Source: Morinoia aosen (lineage: Eukaryota; Arthropoda; Malacostraca; Amphipoda; Talitridae). Taken from it: a stretch of 64,000 nt of DNA. Below, piece after piece: positions 47,801 to 59,500 of the stretch (position 1 is the stretch's first letter; each line of letters starts with the position of its first letter). Location of the stretch: positions 72,538,201-72,602,200 of the forward strand of contig CM059562.1 in assembly GCA_030386875.1 (NCBI GenBank), in the 5' to 3' direction. A model generated the notes under the pieces. That model was given only the letters and a program-made list of their open reading frames with translations. It did no database searches and was not told the origin of the DNA. The position numbers and the translations under genes were made by a program.

Positions 47801-50800
47801 GAAATATTGGCCCTACAAGTGTCTATATTCAATATGACCATTGTACTATAGAGTTAAGAACAATCTACTAATGTATCGCTTGCGGTAAATAAATTGTTTA
47901 CATTTTTAAAATTGTTTAGCTGTGAAATTTCATTTTGGATATAAATTATTTTTAGGGGATTTACAATTTTTTTATTTTGGGGGCTTGAAGTTTGATTTAC
48001 TTCAGAGAGATTTTTAGATAGGATTAGATATGATTTTGAAATATGATCCTCTGACTTTGCCTACCGGGCTTAAATTTTGCGTGAATTTCAGACAATTGTG
48101 ATTACTTCAAACATAGAAGGAAATTTTATGTTTTTTATTTAAAAGGTAAAAAAATTAAAACTAAGGAAAACAAAAATTAAAAGTTAAAGTTAAGGCAAAA
48201 AAAAAATTAAAATTTAACTTACCTTTTTTCCATTATTATCAATAAATCAATATTTCTGATTATTAATTTTTTCTGTACTGTTACGAACGTCATGGGTAGA
48301 GATTGTTATCAAAAAGCACCTGGAAAAAGAATTTAATTTAGAAAGAGTGTACGTACAAACTCTTAATACGTTAACTATTTGTGCCTAAAAATGAAATTTA
48401 AATTAAGCACTTATGGAATATTAATTCAAGATCTGTTTTTGAAATTATTTAGCGCACATTTGGTGAGTTTTTTTCGAGCCAATTTTAGTATTACACCTTC
48501 AAAAAATATAAAAAATATTGGTGGCGCAGCTGCAGTTACAAATTAGCCTCCCGAATTCCTAGGTTTATAAATTTTCTGAAAGCTGAATATATCATTTTAT
48601 GAATTTTCCAATTCGTAGAGTTCTATTAGCCATTTCTTATTGCACATGAATGCTGCAAATATTTATGGTTCAGAATCAGCAATGATTCTTGAAATAAATT
48701 CTACCGATATTTATTAGAAACTTTAAATTATGGTCGTGAAGGATTTACAACCTGAGTAAAATCCACACGCGCGACAACACGAAACTCCGTCTACTTATTT
48801 GTCTTTTGCTTATAATACGAACAAACCTTAATTTTGTCAGCTGAAGTCCAATATTCGCTTCTCACATCAAATGAATTTAGAGGATTGCCTCGCGAAGCCA
48901 ATAAATAAAAAACATTAAATTTGAATGATGCCAAGCGGTAAAATTATTTAAATTATGTTGATTTTCACCACTTGAAGGAATTGAAACTTCCCATTTTCAT
49001 CAAGTTCAAAAGTAATACTTTATACTGTTATTGCATATACTTAGTTATTAGTTACTGTTGGGTAACTTATTGAGCAATTGGTACTGAATACAAGGCATGA
49101 GTAAAAATAACATAATAGGTCATTGTTACCTATAAACAATCATGTTATCGCAGAGTAAAAATCACACAACAAACCGTTCTCAACAAATTAAGGGCAATGA
49201 ATTGTGCCGTCATGACCAATTCATAAAAGAAAAATTGAGCTCGTGTCACTAAGGAAAAATCAAAAGTCACCCAGCCATCACAAAGAATTTGCACACTGCA
49301 CTGTTGTCACCGTTTAAAAAGCAACAAATTGCACTGTTATCAACAAGTGAAAGAAACAAATAATACCGTCACCCCCATTCCACAAGTGACAAATCACACC
49401 GTAGCTACCATCTCAAAACCAACACACCACACCGTAGCCACCATATCAAAAGCAGCACCCCACACCGTAGCCACCATATTAAAGCAACGTGCCACAACGT
49501 AGCCGCCATATCAAAAGCAGCACCCCACACCATAGCTACCATCTCAAAACCAACACACCACACCGTAGCCACCCCATTAAAGCAACACACCACACCGTAG
49601 CCAACATATCAAAAGCAACACCCCACACCATAGCCACCATATTAAAGCAACGTGCCACACCGTAGCCACCATATCAAAAGCAGCACCCCACACCGTAGCT
49701 ACCATCTCAAAACCAACACACCACACCGTAGCCACCATATCAAAAGCAGCACCCCACACCGTAGCCACCATCTTAAAACCAACACCCTACACCATAGCCA
49801 CCACATTAAAGCAACACACCACACCGTAGCCACCATCTCAAAACCAACACACCACACCGTAGCCACCATATCAAAAGCAGCACCCCACACCGTAGCCACC
49901 ATCTCAAAACCAACACACCACACCGTAGCCACCATCTCAAAAGCAGCACCCCACACCGTAGCCACCATATTAAAGCAACGTGCCACAACGTAGCCGCCAT
50001 ATCAAAAGCAGCACCCCACACCATAGCTACCATCTCAAAACTAACACACCACACCGTAGCCACCCCATTAAAGCAACACACCACACCGTAGCCAACATAT
50101 CAAAAGCAACACCCCACACCATAGCCACCATATTAAAGCAACGTGCCACACCGTAGCCACCATATCAAAAGCAGCACCCCACACCGTAGCTACCATCTCA
50201 AAACCAACACACCCCACCGTAGCCACCATATCAAAAGCAGCACCCCACACCGTAGCCACCATCTTAAAACCAACACCCTACACCATAGCCACCACATTAA
50301 AGCAACACACCACACCGTAGCCACCATCTCAAAACCAACACACCACACCGTAGCCACCATATCAAAAGCAGCACCCCACACCGTAGCCACCATCTCAAAA
50401 CCAACACACCACACCGTAGCCACCATCTCAAAAGCAGCACCCCACTATAGCCACCATATTAAAGCAACGTGCCACACCGTAGCCACCATATCAAAAGCAG
50501 CACCCCACACCGTAGCTACCATCTCAAAACCAACACACCACACCGTAGCCACCATCTCAAAAGCAGCACCCCACACCATAGCCACCATATTAAAGCAACG
50601 CGCCACACCGTAGCCACCATATCAAAAGCAGCACCCCACACCGTAGCTACCATCTCAAAACCAACACACCACACCGTAGCCACCATCTCAAAAGCAGCAC
50701 CCCACACCGTAGCCACCATATTAAAGCAACGTGCCACAACGTAGCCACCATCTCAAAAGCAGCACCCCACACCGTAGCCACCATCTCAAAACCAACACAC

Positions 50801-53800
50801 CACACCGTAGCCACCATATCAAAAGCAGCACCCCACACCGTAGCCACCATCTCAAAACCAACACACCACACCGTAGCCACCATATCAAAAGCAGCACCCC
50901 ACACCGTAGCTACCATCTCAAAACCAACACACCACACCGTAGCCACCATCTCAAAAGCAGCACCCCACACCGTAGCCACCATCTTAAAACCAACACCCTA
51001 CACCATAGCCACCACATTAAAGCAACACACCACACCGTAGCCAACATATCAAAAGCAGCACCCCACACCATAGCCACCATATTAAAGCAACGTGCCACAC
51101 CGTAGCCACCATATCAAAAGCAACACCCCACACCGTACCTACCATCTCAAAACCAACACACCACACCGTAGCCACCATCTCAAAAGCAGCACCCCACACC
51201 GTAGCCACCATCTTAAAACCAACACCCTACACCATAGCCACCACATTAAAGCAACACACCACACCGTAGCCAACATATCAAAAGCAACACCCCACACCAT
51301 AGCCACCATATTAAAGCAACGTGCCACACCGTAGCCACCATATCAAAAGCAACACCCCACACCGTAGCTACCATCTCAAAACCAACACACCACACCGTAG
51401 CCACCATCTCAAAAGCAGCACCCCACACCGTAGCCACCATCTTAAAACCAATACCCTACACCATAGCCACCACATTAAAGCAACACACCACACCGTAGCC
51501 AACATATCAAAAGCAACACCCCACACCATAGCCACCATATTAAAGCAACGTGCCACACCGTAGCCACCATATCAAAAGCAACACCCCACACCGTAGCCAG
51601 CGTTTCAACAGCAGCTGGTCACACTGAGACCACCCAGAAAACCAGCGACCTTTCCTCTGCAGCTGGTGAACTACGGCAGCAGCAGCGGCTCCATCAGCAG
51701 CGGGAGCAGCACAGGCAGCCCGGGGGCAGCGCGGGTGCGGGTGCAGACGAGCCACCAGCGCGACACGTCCCGCTCGTCGCTGCTCGTGCAGAACGCGACC
51801 ACGCGAGACTCTGGCCGGTATCACTGCGAGCCTTCCAACGCTCCCAAGGCTGTCGCGCTCGTGCATGTCATTCCCAGTGAGTCGTGTGGCGCAGAGTTGC
51901 TGTTCTGATGGGATGCTGCGCTGTGTTGCTTTTTGCTTGGGTGTTGCGCTGTCTTGCTTTATGGTTCGGATGTTGTGCAGTGTTGCTTTTTGTTTGGATG
52001 CTGCACTGTGGTGTTTTTTGTTTGGATGTTCCACTGTGTTGCTTTATGTTTGGATCTTGCGCTATGTTGCTTATTTGTTTGGATGTTGTGTAGTGTTCCT
52101 TTTTTGATTGGAAGTTGTGCAGTGATGCTTTTTTGGATGTTGTGCCGTGTTGCTTCTTTGTTTGGAAGTTGCGCTGTGTTGCTTCTATGTTTGGATGTTG
52201 CGTAGTGCTGCTTTTTTGTTTGGAAGTTGTTCCGTACTGCTTTTTTGTTTGGATGTTGTGCGGTGTTGCTTAACTGCTCGGATATTGCGCAGCTAAGCTT
52301 TTTGTTTGGATATTGCGCAGTGTTGCTGAAATTCGTTTGCAAGTTATGAGGCTGTGTTGATGGTTTCATTCACGGAAAAATTGACTTAATGTTTAATTCT
52401 ACTATATAAAATAGAATATGCAAGAAATTGAAGGATATTTTACGTACATATAAAATATAAAAATTATAATAACTAGAACGCACACTCACAAGTGAAATCG
52501 TCCTTGTTACCGTGTCGTACAAAAAGTTGGGATCTTATTAAACAGCTGTAATCAAATTTTTGAGAACATCACAGTGCTAACGAGGGGATTCCTTTTTTAT
52601 TTCCTAAATCATTTTGCCATTGAAAGGCAATCACCGTACCCTGGAGAAAGGAGTTGTTTATAGGTTCAAAAATTTCCCGAGAACACACAGTTCGTCTAAA
52701 AATTCGCTTCCAGAATTCGTGCAGTCAATTTCATCTTCACTAAAAACAACCACTGGTAGTTATGCAATTTTTGAAAAAATTCGAAAAATTTTGCTAAAAA
52801 GTTGAATTGACATTCAAGTTTTCATGGTAAACAAGTCCTTGAATCCGTTCGAAAACATTTATTGGATCGAAGCGACAATGCCTGATCATCGGGGCGATGG
52901 GCGGTCTTGTTTACCTCGTTTTGGTGCAGTAAAAATAGTGATTGCTTTAGGCCACGTTCCTGTTTTGGAACAGAGATCTTTCGTTCCCTGATTGCGAGAC
53001 TCTTCTCACATTTGACTTGAATTGGCGTCGACAACTCACTAGAACGGATTAGCCTGAATAAAATTCGGCACACACATTTTGGCATTGATATTGACACGTC
53101 AATGATTTTGTAACTTCAGCATGGCGTCAGACCAAAGCTGATTCCCTCTCATTTTCAGTCCCGGGATGTAAAAACAACCAACATCAAAAAACATTCTAGT
53201 ACATCAATTTTAAATCTGAAGAGCTTCTTCGCTGTTTATTTTTACGTATAGAATTATGAACCGACAATGGGATGTCGTAAAATATTTGCCCCAAAACTTG
53301 GAGAAATTGAAGCACTGTATTCATGGCGTGCGATAGCTGCTGCTCTGTGAGATTCCATCATACTTAGCGATGAATGCAAGGAAATTTACACGGGATATAA
53401 TCTACGTTGAGCTTATCAAATTTCCGCAACAGTGTCATCGGTCTGAGAATTGTCTCATTGCTACCTTAACGCTACCTTAACCTGGGATTGTGTGTCTTTC
53501 TAAAGCGGGCTACGACAGAGATTTGTTCTGTCATTTGAACTTATTGTTGCCAGAAAAAATTGCTCGAAAAACATGCAGAAATTCTGAGCTGCATTTCGCA
53601 TCATAATTTATAGCATTGGGTGAACAATGAAACATTGGTTGCGTTGAATTCGCCTGATGGAATGGAAGAGAAGAGATGAAGAGCTTCAGTCTCTCACTGT
53701 CTCCGTGCCACTAGAATCTCTCTGTTTACGCACAAAATTTTAGATAAAAATAATCGAAGCAACTGCAAAGAACATGATAAAATTAAGCGCTTCGGACCAC

Positions 53801-56517
53801 AAAGAATTGTTGTTGAGAAATTTAGGAGAGGGAATTATATATTTATTGTTTCAACGCTAATTACTCTTACTAATAAATAATTTTAATTTTGAACACTCCC
53901 CAACATTATACATATTTGATTAAAAAAACAGTAATATAACGAATAACACGAGATCCTAACATAAAGCTGCAAGTTTTACTACTGAGCCACATTTGCTAAT
54001 TAGTATTAGTGGTTCACAAAAATGTTAGAAATGCTAGAAATCATCCTGTTTCATTTAACACGACTTTTTGTAGGGGTAGAGTGAAGTTATGAACGCAGCA
54101 ACTTGTTTCCCTTTATAAGAAAATGCAATTTTTATGCTTAATAATGATGATAATCACGAAGGATGATCATCAAGTAGCGTTAGAAGCGACTCTTTTATAA
54201 ATACGTCAGGTAAATGTGATGGATGTGCTCGTAAAAATATAATTCATTCAAACTATATTTAAAATGATTCGTAACAATGCATGTCTGGTAAAGCTGCCTG
54301 CTGCCAATTGGTTCTTGATTCGAATTCTCACGCGTTGATAAAAGTTATTGTCGTCAAACATGAGAGAAGATCTTTTAAAGTTATAGTTGCCAAACATGAG
54401 AGAAGATAATCTATATTCTGAAGTTATAGTTGTTAAACATGAGAGAAAATAATCTATATTCTGAATTTATTTTTGTCAAACATGAGAGAAAATAATTTTT
54501 TTTTTTCGAAGTTATTAGAGTCAAACATGTGAGAAGATAATCTATATTCTGACGTGCAAGTGTTTACTCGATAAGGTATTCTTGAGCAGGGGAGAGAGTT
54601 TATTTTTACCTGTACTTGAAATAGACATCATTTAAAAAAAAAGGCTTTTTAATGAAGCACTCCATACAGTTGAAATCCAGCGAAGGCACTTCATTAGTGC
54701 CCTAAAAGTAACTGATGAGTAAATTCGAGAGTTACTCGCTTCAGATGAATATTTCCTGATGTCTTAGTAGGTTAGTAAATACTTCCTGAGTTAGTGGTCA
54801 TATACCAAGGAATCAGAACTAGGTTGGAAAAAAACAAAACCAGTTTGTTTTGTAAAAATGGCGTTACAACGCTCAGTTAGAAAAAACAGCTCAAGTCGCA
54901 ATGTTGGCTCTCTTCAAAGCTGGAGTGAAACTACCCAGATTAATTAGATTGGAGAATAGAAAAAGATGTGACTGAATTCAATTTTTGGTTACATGTAGAG
55001 TTTCATTTAAATCTTTTCTATCATAAAATTTTGAAGCACATGCTAGTGCTAAAAATTGTAACGCTTATGAGGAACATTTAATGAAACGACATTAATAAAA
55101 AAAGTACTAATAACTGCGCAATTCTAAATCATTACAGGCAATTTAATTATATAAAAGGGCAGATAAAAAATAATTTTAAGAAACTCAATAATTAGCGCAC
55201 ACTACGGGGCAGCGTAATTATATGAAGCCTAATGAAACAAGAGTCATCGTTAGTACGGGTGCTCACCTCGTCACCCCTTGCGCTGGTAATTAGGTTAATT
55301 GAAAATAATTTACGTTTCTTGGCAGAAATTGCTTTCATTTAGAAGTTATTGTAAGTGAGATGAGGGCAGCGTCGAAGAATAACAGTTTATTTCCATTACC
55401 GATGCTGTCAATGATCACAATACATATTTCATAAGACGAGTGTAGGGTTATATCTTAGTTTGATGAAAGTTTTATTTCTTCTCGGGAATATCGGGGCTTG
55501 ATATTGATTTATTGCTCTGATTTGCAGTCCCTCCTACTGAACGCTCTTACTTCAGTCCTTTCATTAAATGTTCCTCCTGAGGCCGAACATTAAGGGCTTC
55601 TCTTGCTTCAGATCAACAAATGCTTTTCTTACTCCCGATGATAAATACTTTTTTTGCTCACAGTCGTCGAGTGCTCTTGTGGTTACCGATTTTCGCATGC
55701 TGTTCTTGCTCCCGATGGTAAATGCTCTTTTTGTTTTCGATCATCAGATACTCTCCCTTGCTAATCAACGAGGCAACCCAACGAAGATTCTGAACGATAT
55801 ATTTTATTAAATGGGAGTGGAAGATGCGAAACACTTCAAGGCCTGTTTTCAAAATGTTGGATGGTAATATCCTACGAGTAGCCTTGCTCACTCATTTTAG
55901 GATCGACATACGAAAACTCCGCGGTGATATTCTTTTTCCGTCTAACCCAACACCTATGAAAGCAGTGAGATAAGTATACAGTAATGGTTTGTTCGTGACA
56001 CATTTTGCGTCTCTTTTCCGCAGGTGAAGATCCAGCTGCGATGCAGACCACCAATTCAGTACAGGCGTCAGTGTCGGCGGTGTTCGTGGTGGTGACATCT
56101 TTTCTGTGCATTTTATTGGCGCAGCACCTCCTAAAACGATCTCGTTTGCAGTCTCCGGACACTCGTTTTTGCTCAGGTTTGATCTCCCGAACATATTACA
56201 GCGTGAAGCCGTTGCAGCAAACTCGTGGGCCTACCAAACAGGACTCAATGCATCGCTCTGATTTTCAGAAAGCTCCATGTACTGCGCCACGAAAAGTTGA
56301 AGAGGAAACAAACAGAAAAGGATTTCTCCTCGATAAAACTCCGCAAAGTCATTTTATAAACGCGTACCATGCTACTGAGACTTCTCAGGGCCTTCACAAT
56401 TGCTATATTGCTGTAGAAATTTACTCGAAGGAAGCTGACACTAACGAAGCTTTGAAGCAGATATCAAGCAGTAGGGGGGCTTCCATGAATCATGGATATT
56501 ACTGGAGTGTGAGATAA
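41817..56517 (+). CDS. dpr: Dpr-family two-Ig transmembrane cell-surface protein, six coding exons
   Basis: Dpr proteins are neuronal surface Ig receptors that bind DIP partners and guide synaptic specificity in insects. Joining 41817-41880, 43552-44204, 46369-46579, 47600-47727, 51663-51876 and 56024-56517 gives 587 residues, with all introns GT-AG and phases 1,0,1,0,1. Layout: a hydrophobic signal peptide (about 1-27, AxA-type site near GHA); a long Ser/Thr/Asn-rich linker (28-206) with a furin-like RHRR at 151-154; Ig1 (207-309: GPYFD, Cys230, Trp242 in VSWMRNRDLHVLTVG, DSGDYEC with Cys292); Ig2 (311-423: Cys333, Trp347, DSGRYHC with Cys407); a membrane segment (about 440-461); and a 125-residue tail. 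N-glycosylation sites include NWT, NLT and NAT. The intron inside Ig1 and the ...PAAMQT stretch after Ig2 are typical of the family. Which paralogue it is cannot be told. The linker and tail are longer than usual. Confidence 0.9.
41881..43551. other. dpr intron 1, no embedded gene supported
   Basis: A 1671-bp GT-AG intron, AT-rich. It contains a minus-strand 92-codon open frame at 42016-42294 that is listed separately as a weak candidate. Confidence 0.65.
42016..42294 (-). CDS. Hypothetical small membrane protein, weak candidate
   Basis: An antisense open frame of 92 codons inside dpr intron 1, with one clear hydrophobic segment (FMIMLTGLALIVVCFAILNM, about residues 48-67) preceded by a basic stretch rich in Arg and Lys. 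No family is recognised and no splice or promoter signal is evident. It may well be chance. Confidence 0.12.
   Translation of the reverse strand: MFQAQTPREGFEGCRSRSLDLLTRNGNLKSKGTEKPSFLHYTDTKSEFMIMLTGLALIVVCFAILNMRQIGTQVNHSNQVISMEDAHLNSFQ
43552..44204 (+). CDS. dpr: dpr coding exon 2: linker and start of Ig1
   Basis: Acceptor TTTATTTTCAG ends at 43551 and the donor GTGAGT is at 44205. It reads GSGHAEVQ, then about 180 residues of polar low-complexity linker, then GPYFDPKSPKEV and HVPCMARNIGTKP (Ig1 strands A-B with the first Cys). It ends in phase 0 in the middle of Ig1, a position typical of dpr genes. Confidence 0.88.
44895..45175. repeat. About 25-bp tandem repeat in dpr intron 2
   Basis: GTGATGTGGTGGCTACAGTT and variants such as CTGTGATATGGTGGCTACAA recur about 11 times with frequent substitutions and small indels. 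Confidence 0.88.
45950..46330. repeat. About 45-bp degenerate repeat ending next to dpr exon 3
   Basis: TGCTAA[T/C]GAGCATTTTAGTTA followed by CTGTCATTTGAATTTGATTTC recurs eight or nine times. The array ends about 38 bases before the exon 3 acceptor. Confidence 0.88.
46369..46579 (+). CDS. dpr: dpr coding exon 3: rest of Ig1
   Basis: Starts VSWMRNRDLHVLTVG after an AG at 46367-46368. Continues through the Ig1 C'-G strands with DWVLIIQ and DSGDYECSVPTKP, and ends HTVQLRVL plus one base before GTGAGT at 46580. The last 29 bases are the first copy of a 73-bp tandem repeat that repeats the donor seven times. Confidence 0.92.
46551..47062 (+). repeat. 73-bp repeat containing the exon 3 end and splice donor, seven copies
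   Basis: GTCTTGGGTGAGT recurs at 46573, 46646, 46719, 46792, 46865, 46938 and 47011, exactly 73 bp apart. The first copy spans the exon 3/intron 3 junction. The six others repeat the last coding bases and donor within intron 3. Copies 2-6 have CCGTCTAGCT where the exon has CCGTCCAGCT. Copy 7 again has CCAGCTCAGG. Confidence 0.95.
47270..47570. repeat. Degenerate repeat ending next to dpr exon 4
   Basis: ATATGA[A/G]TGGCCAAACTTTAACC-like blocks with an internal CATTGCATATCAGTG recur about seven times at intervals of about 30 to 65 bp, stopping about 30 bases before the exon 4 acceptor. Confidence 0.8.
47600..47727 (+). CDS. dpr: dpr coding exon 4: first half of Ig2
   Basis: Acceptor CGCCCGCAG ends at 47599. 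The leftover G plus TG gives Val, followed by PRTELIGTAEVHLERGSSLN and LTCLVHDSPAPPEFILWYHK. The donor GTGAGC is at 47728, phase 0. ELIG...GS..NLTC...SP.PP...W is the family signature for Ig2 strands A-C. Confidence 0.93.
47728..49309. other. dpr intron 4, first part
   Basis: Very AT-rich intronic sequence with A/T homopolymer tracts near 48140-48220. No gene seen. Confidence 0.65.
49310..51600. repeat. 33-bp minisatellite in dpr intron 4, about 67 copies
   Basis: Unit CACACCGTAGCCACCATCTC plus AAAACCAACAC, alternating with an ATATCAAAAGCAGCACCC form. The left edge (49310-49390) is degenerate. Higher-order copies are visible at offsets of 491 bp (49577 versus 50068) and 229 bp (51092 versus 51321). 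The period is 33 bases, so open frames with 11-residue repeats appear on both strands; these are artefacts. The array stops about 60 bases before the exon 5 acceptor. Confidence 0.96.
51663..51876 (+). CDS. dpr: dpr coding exon 5: second half of Ig2
   Basis: Acceptor TTTCCTCTGCAG ends at 51662. Reads LVNYGSSSGSISSGSSTG and then SSLLVQNATTRDSGRYHCEP with the second Ig2 Cys, ending ALVHVIP. The donor GTGAGT is at 51877. The loop after NY is a Gly/Ser-rich expansion where family members carry a short charged segment. The exon is locally GC-rich compared with its AT-rich surroundings. Confidence 0.92.
51893..52345. repeat. About 29-bp degenerate repeat just after dpr exon 5
   Basis: GTTGCTTTTTGTTTGGATGT followed by TGCGC[A/T]GT recurs about 15 times with many substitutions. 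It begins about 16 bases past the exon 5 donor. Confidence 0.9.
54337..54562. repeat. About 44-bp tandem repeat, five copies, in dpr intron 5
   Basis: CAAACATGAGAGAAGATAAT and CTATATTCTGAAGTTATAGT recur. The first copy is shorter, with a 36-base interval. Confidence 0.9.
55540..55760. repeat. Degenerate repeat in dpr intron 5
   Basis: CTTGCTCCCGATGGTAAATG, TGCTCTT and similar blocks recur about five times with strong divergence. Confidence 0.5.
56024..56517 (+). CDS. dpr: dpr coding exon 6: membrane anchor, tail and TAA stop
   Basis: Acceptor CTTTTCCGCAG ends at 56023. The leftover A plus GT gives Ser, then EDPAAMQTTNS, a hydrophobic segment (VSAVFVVVTSFLCILLA, about residues 440-456 and on), KRSR, and a 125-residue open tail containing CYIAVEIY, ending TAA at 56515-56517. 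Many Dpr proteins stop soon after the anchor. An open run this long is unlikely by chance, but a further splice donor inside it cannot be excluded. Confidence 0.8.
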
Positions 56518-59500
56518 AATGTGGGTGCGTGGTGTGCTACCTTCACAGCGTGTAAATAGCTGAAGTTAATTACAGACTCACTCGTAATATTTCGCACTTC
56601 GTGTCTCGGGAGACAGCGGGAGACTTAGACAGTAATTTGTCTGTGCATTGAAAGTGTTGTGCATGAATACATAATTTGTAGCTTTGAAATAATGATGTGG
56701 CGATCCTCAACATTCTGGATCTAATTATGCTCGTTGGAATCTCATGTTGGATGTGTATTTTGTTGGCTAAATTACTGTATGTTGATGGTTGATTCAGCGG
56801 CTGGAATATCACATTTGACGTGTATTTTGTTTGCTAAATTACTGTATGTTAATGGTTAAATCTGCTGCTATATTTTATACGCTTCTTTTTAATTAGAATT
56901 ACAGTATATCATCTCGTTTGTATTGATGTTGGCTGGTTGATCAAAGCACTGATGTGATCGAGAAATATTATATGACTATAGATTTACATTGCAGTTAATG
57001 AAAAATGAAAACAAGAGTTCAGTTATCATTTTCCTATCACTTCTGGAAAATTTCAAATCATGTTCGTGAATTAGTTACCAATATTGAAATTTCGGGCTTA
57101 TAGTTTCCAACCTGAAATATCAGTAGGCGCCAATGTGTGGAAAAAAGAAATTAGGACTCTAAATAAGGCGAACAATTTTTCTGTTTGCATGTCATGTTAT
57201 CAGGCCTTGGACATGTCTATGAATGTTTTTCAGAAGCATGTTCTGGTTGAGATGCATTCTTAACATTGAAAAATTGTTATTGTTCGCGAAGCCGAAAATA
57301 CTACATTAAAAATTGCTGTCCATTATCATCGCCTCTTTTTCTCTGTGCAGTCAATGTAAAATCAGGGGTTAAACTTGAGCAAAAGCTTCAGAGAAATTTA
57401 CGAGAAAAGCGTCGGTCTTTATTTGGGAGTTGCCTCGAATTTTCAGAAGAAATAAACCTTCTTGGTATACACACATGCATGTTTAAATTAGGATGTGCTA
57501 GAAACCTATTTGAGAGTTCCTCAAGGTTTCTTACCTTAAAACAAATGTAACTGTGTCCCAGTGTAACTTTTTTGCCACCTGCATGCATGTTTTTCACCGC
57601 TCAAAGAATTAAATCGCTTGGGCAGCGAAAACCATGCATGCTCCGACGAAAACGTTAAACTGGGTATGAAAGGATGAAATGTATTCAGTTTCTCTTACAT
57701 ATAATAATGTTTTTGAAGTAAAATGTTGATCTAGGGCCATCATAGGGAAGAAACAACTTTATATCCCCATTTTAATTTGATAGGTGTTTTGTAGTACTGT
57801 ATTCCTTTGGCGGTCAGAATGAATCTTAGGTAGGCAGTTGTAATGGTTTTTAGGTTTCATTATATCAACTATCATCAGCATCCTATAGAGTGATTTAGTA
57901 AGACCTGGACACTTCATGTGTAGAAAATTTTGACTTTCATTTCTCAGGGCAGCTAATGTTGAGCATGCACCAGCTCAGGTTTTCACCACCAATAATTTCT
58001 TCTCATAACTTAATTTCATATATTGATACAAGTACACGGTAGCTCTTGAAGTTGAAGGACGTTTTATTTTTATAGCAGCGCTATAGACTGGGCACTTGCT
58101 TCGCTTTTTTATGATTATTTTAGGTCCTGTTAAGAAATTGGGTCAAATACATACTCACATAGAGTCAGCAATATCATGAACACGTAAGTTAACACTCTAA
58201 TAGCATACATATGTCATGTTGAATATTCTCGATTATTCAAAAATAACCTGTTTTACTACTTAAGTGGAGCAAAGTTTTTTATTGCACATTCTGTATCATT
58301 AACACGATCATAATTTGGAAACACGACCCTGTTCAAGAGCTAAATATGTTGTTTTCATGTTGAAATCAGCAGCAGCGTTTCAAGACGCCAGTGTGTCGCT
58401 GCAAAATGAGTGGCATCATTTTTAGTGTTGACCAGAATGCTCTTATCCAGGAAGTTTATATTCAGATTAGCTCATTAAAGTGTTTAGCATGAGAGTTGTA
58501 CGTCTACGTATAAGGTCGGATAAAAACTAGCATACAAATGTTCTGCTTGTTCCCTAAGTTTGATTTTGCTTATAAATATACATGTATCCCTTGAAGACTT
58601 CTTCTCCGTTTCCTTCTGTTGCATCAGATGAATGATGCGAGTTTAATTCTCTGTAGATAACAGCCTATTTCGATTTATAATAATACAAAGGGTAAATAGT
58701 AGGTTAAATAGTAGATCACACAAAGGTTAAATCACACAAAGGTTAAATAGTAGATCCCAAAAAAACGCGTAGTAATTCAGTGGAGATATCGTCAGTTTTA
58801 TATTTCTGAAATCAACAAATTTTTATCAGCACATATCAAACAGTAAAGTATCAAACCGTCAAGTTTTTTATATTGAAAATTTTAATTAGCCATTTTCTCC
58901 TGAACTTTTGATGAAACTTAAGCCACAATGAAATTTATCGTTCACAAAGAAAGTTTGAAATCAGTCGACGATGCTCGTAGAAATTTTTTTGGTAAGATTA
59001 AATATTCCTTACTTTAATATTTGGTCATGCAGCTTCACGTCCGCCTCTGTTCCAGGTACGCTCTGCACGCACTCCTGTTTAGAGTCGTATATTACAGAAG
59101 GCGCTCAATCTCCTGATACTTTCTACTTTATTTTCTAGAAAATTACCCCGGCATTTGATATCAGCTTTCAAACAAAAGGATCGTCCTATATTCATCATTT
59201 AGTCAGAGGTACATAAAGTTTCCAAAATAATCAAGGACAGTTTCAAACCGTACTTACTTTGATTGGTAATAAGAATTAAAATTGCAGTTGATGATATAAG
59301 TGCCTACATTATTCACAACATTCTGAAACGTTTGCCTCTAAAAGAAATAAATAAATATTGATATTTGTACGTTGGTTCTCCTTTTCATCTTACGCGTGAG
59401 ATTCCCTAAGAATCGACCTATTGGAAATACAAATTAAGATCCACCACGCCTCCGCCCTAGCGCTATGCAAATGCGCTGTAACTCGCAGAGTGAAAATCTT

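Larger units (their letters stand above)
52346..56023. other. dpr intron 5, remainder
   Basis: AT-rich intron without a supported gene. Two tandem repeats inside it are listed separately. Confidence 0.6.

Noticed and set aside
49405..51563. Open frames with 11-residue repeats (TPHRSHHIKSS and its antisense) on both strands
   Set aside because: Artefact of the 33-bp intronic array, whose period is a multiple of three. It lies inside dpr intron 4.
41817..56517. Idea that the whole organism uses a UAR-sense code
   Set aside because: The dpr frame has no internal UAR in 587 codons and ends in TAA in the expected region, and its Gln residues use CAA/CAG. The host code therefore appears standard.
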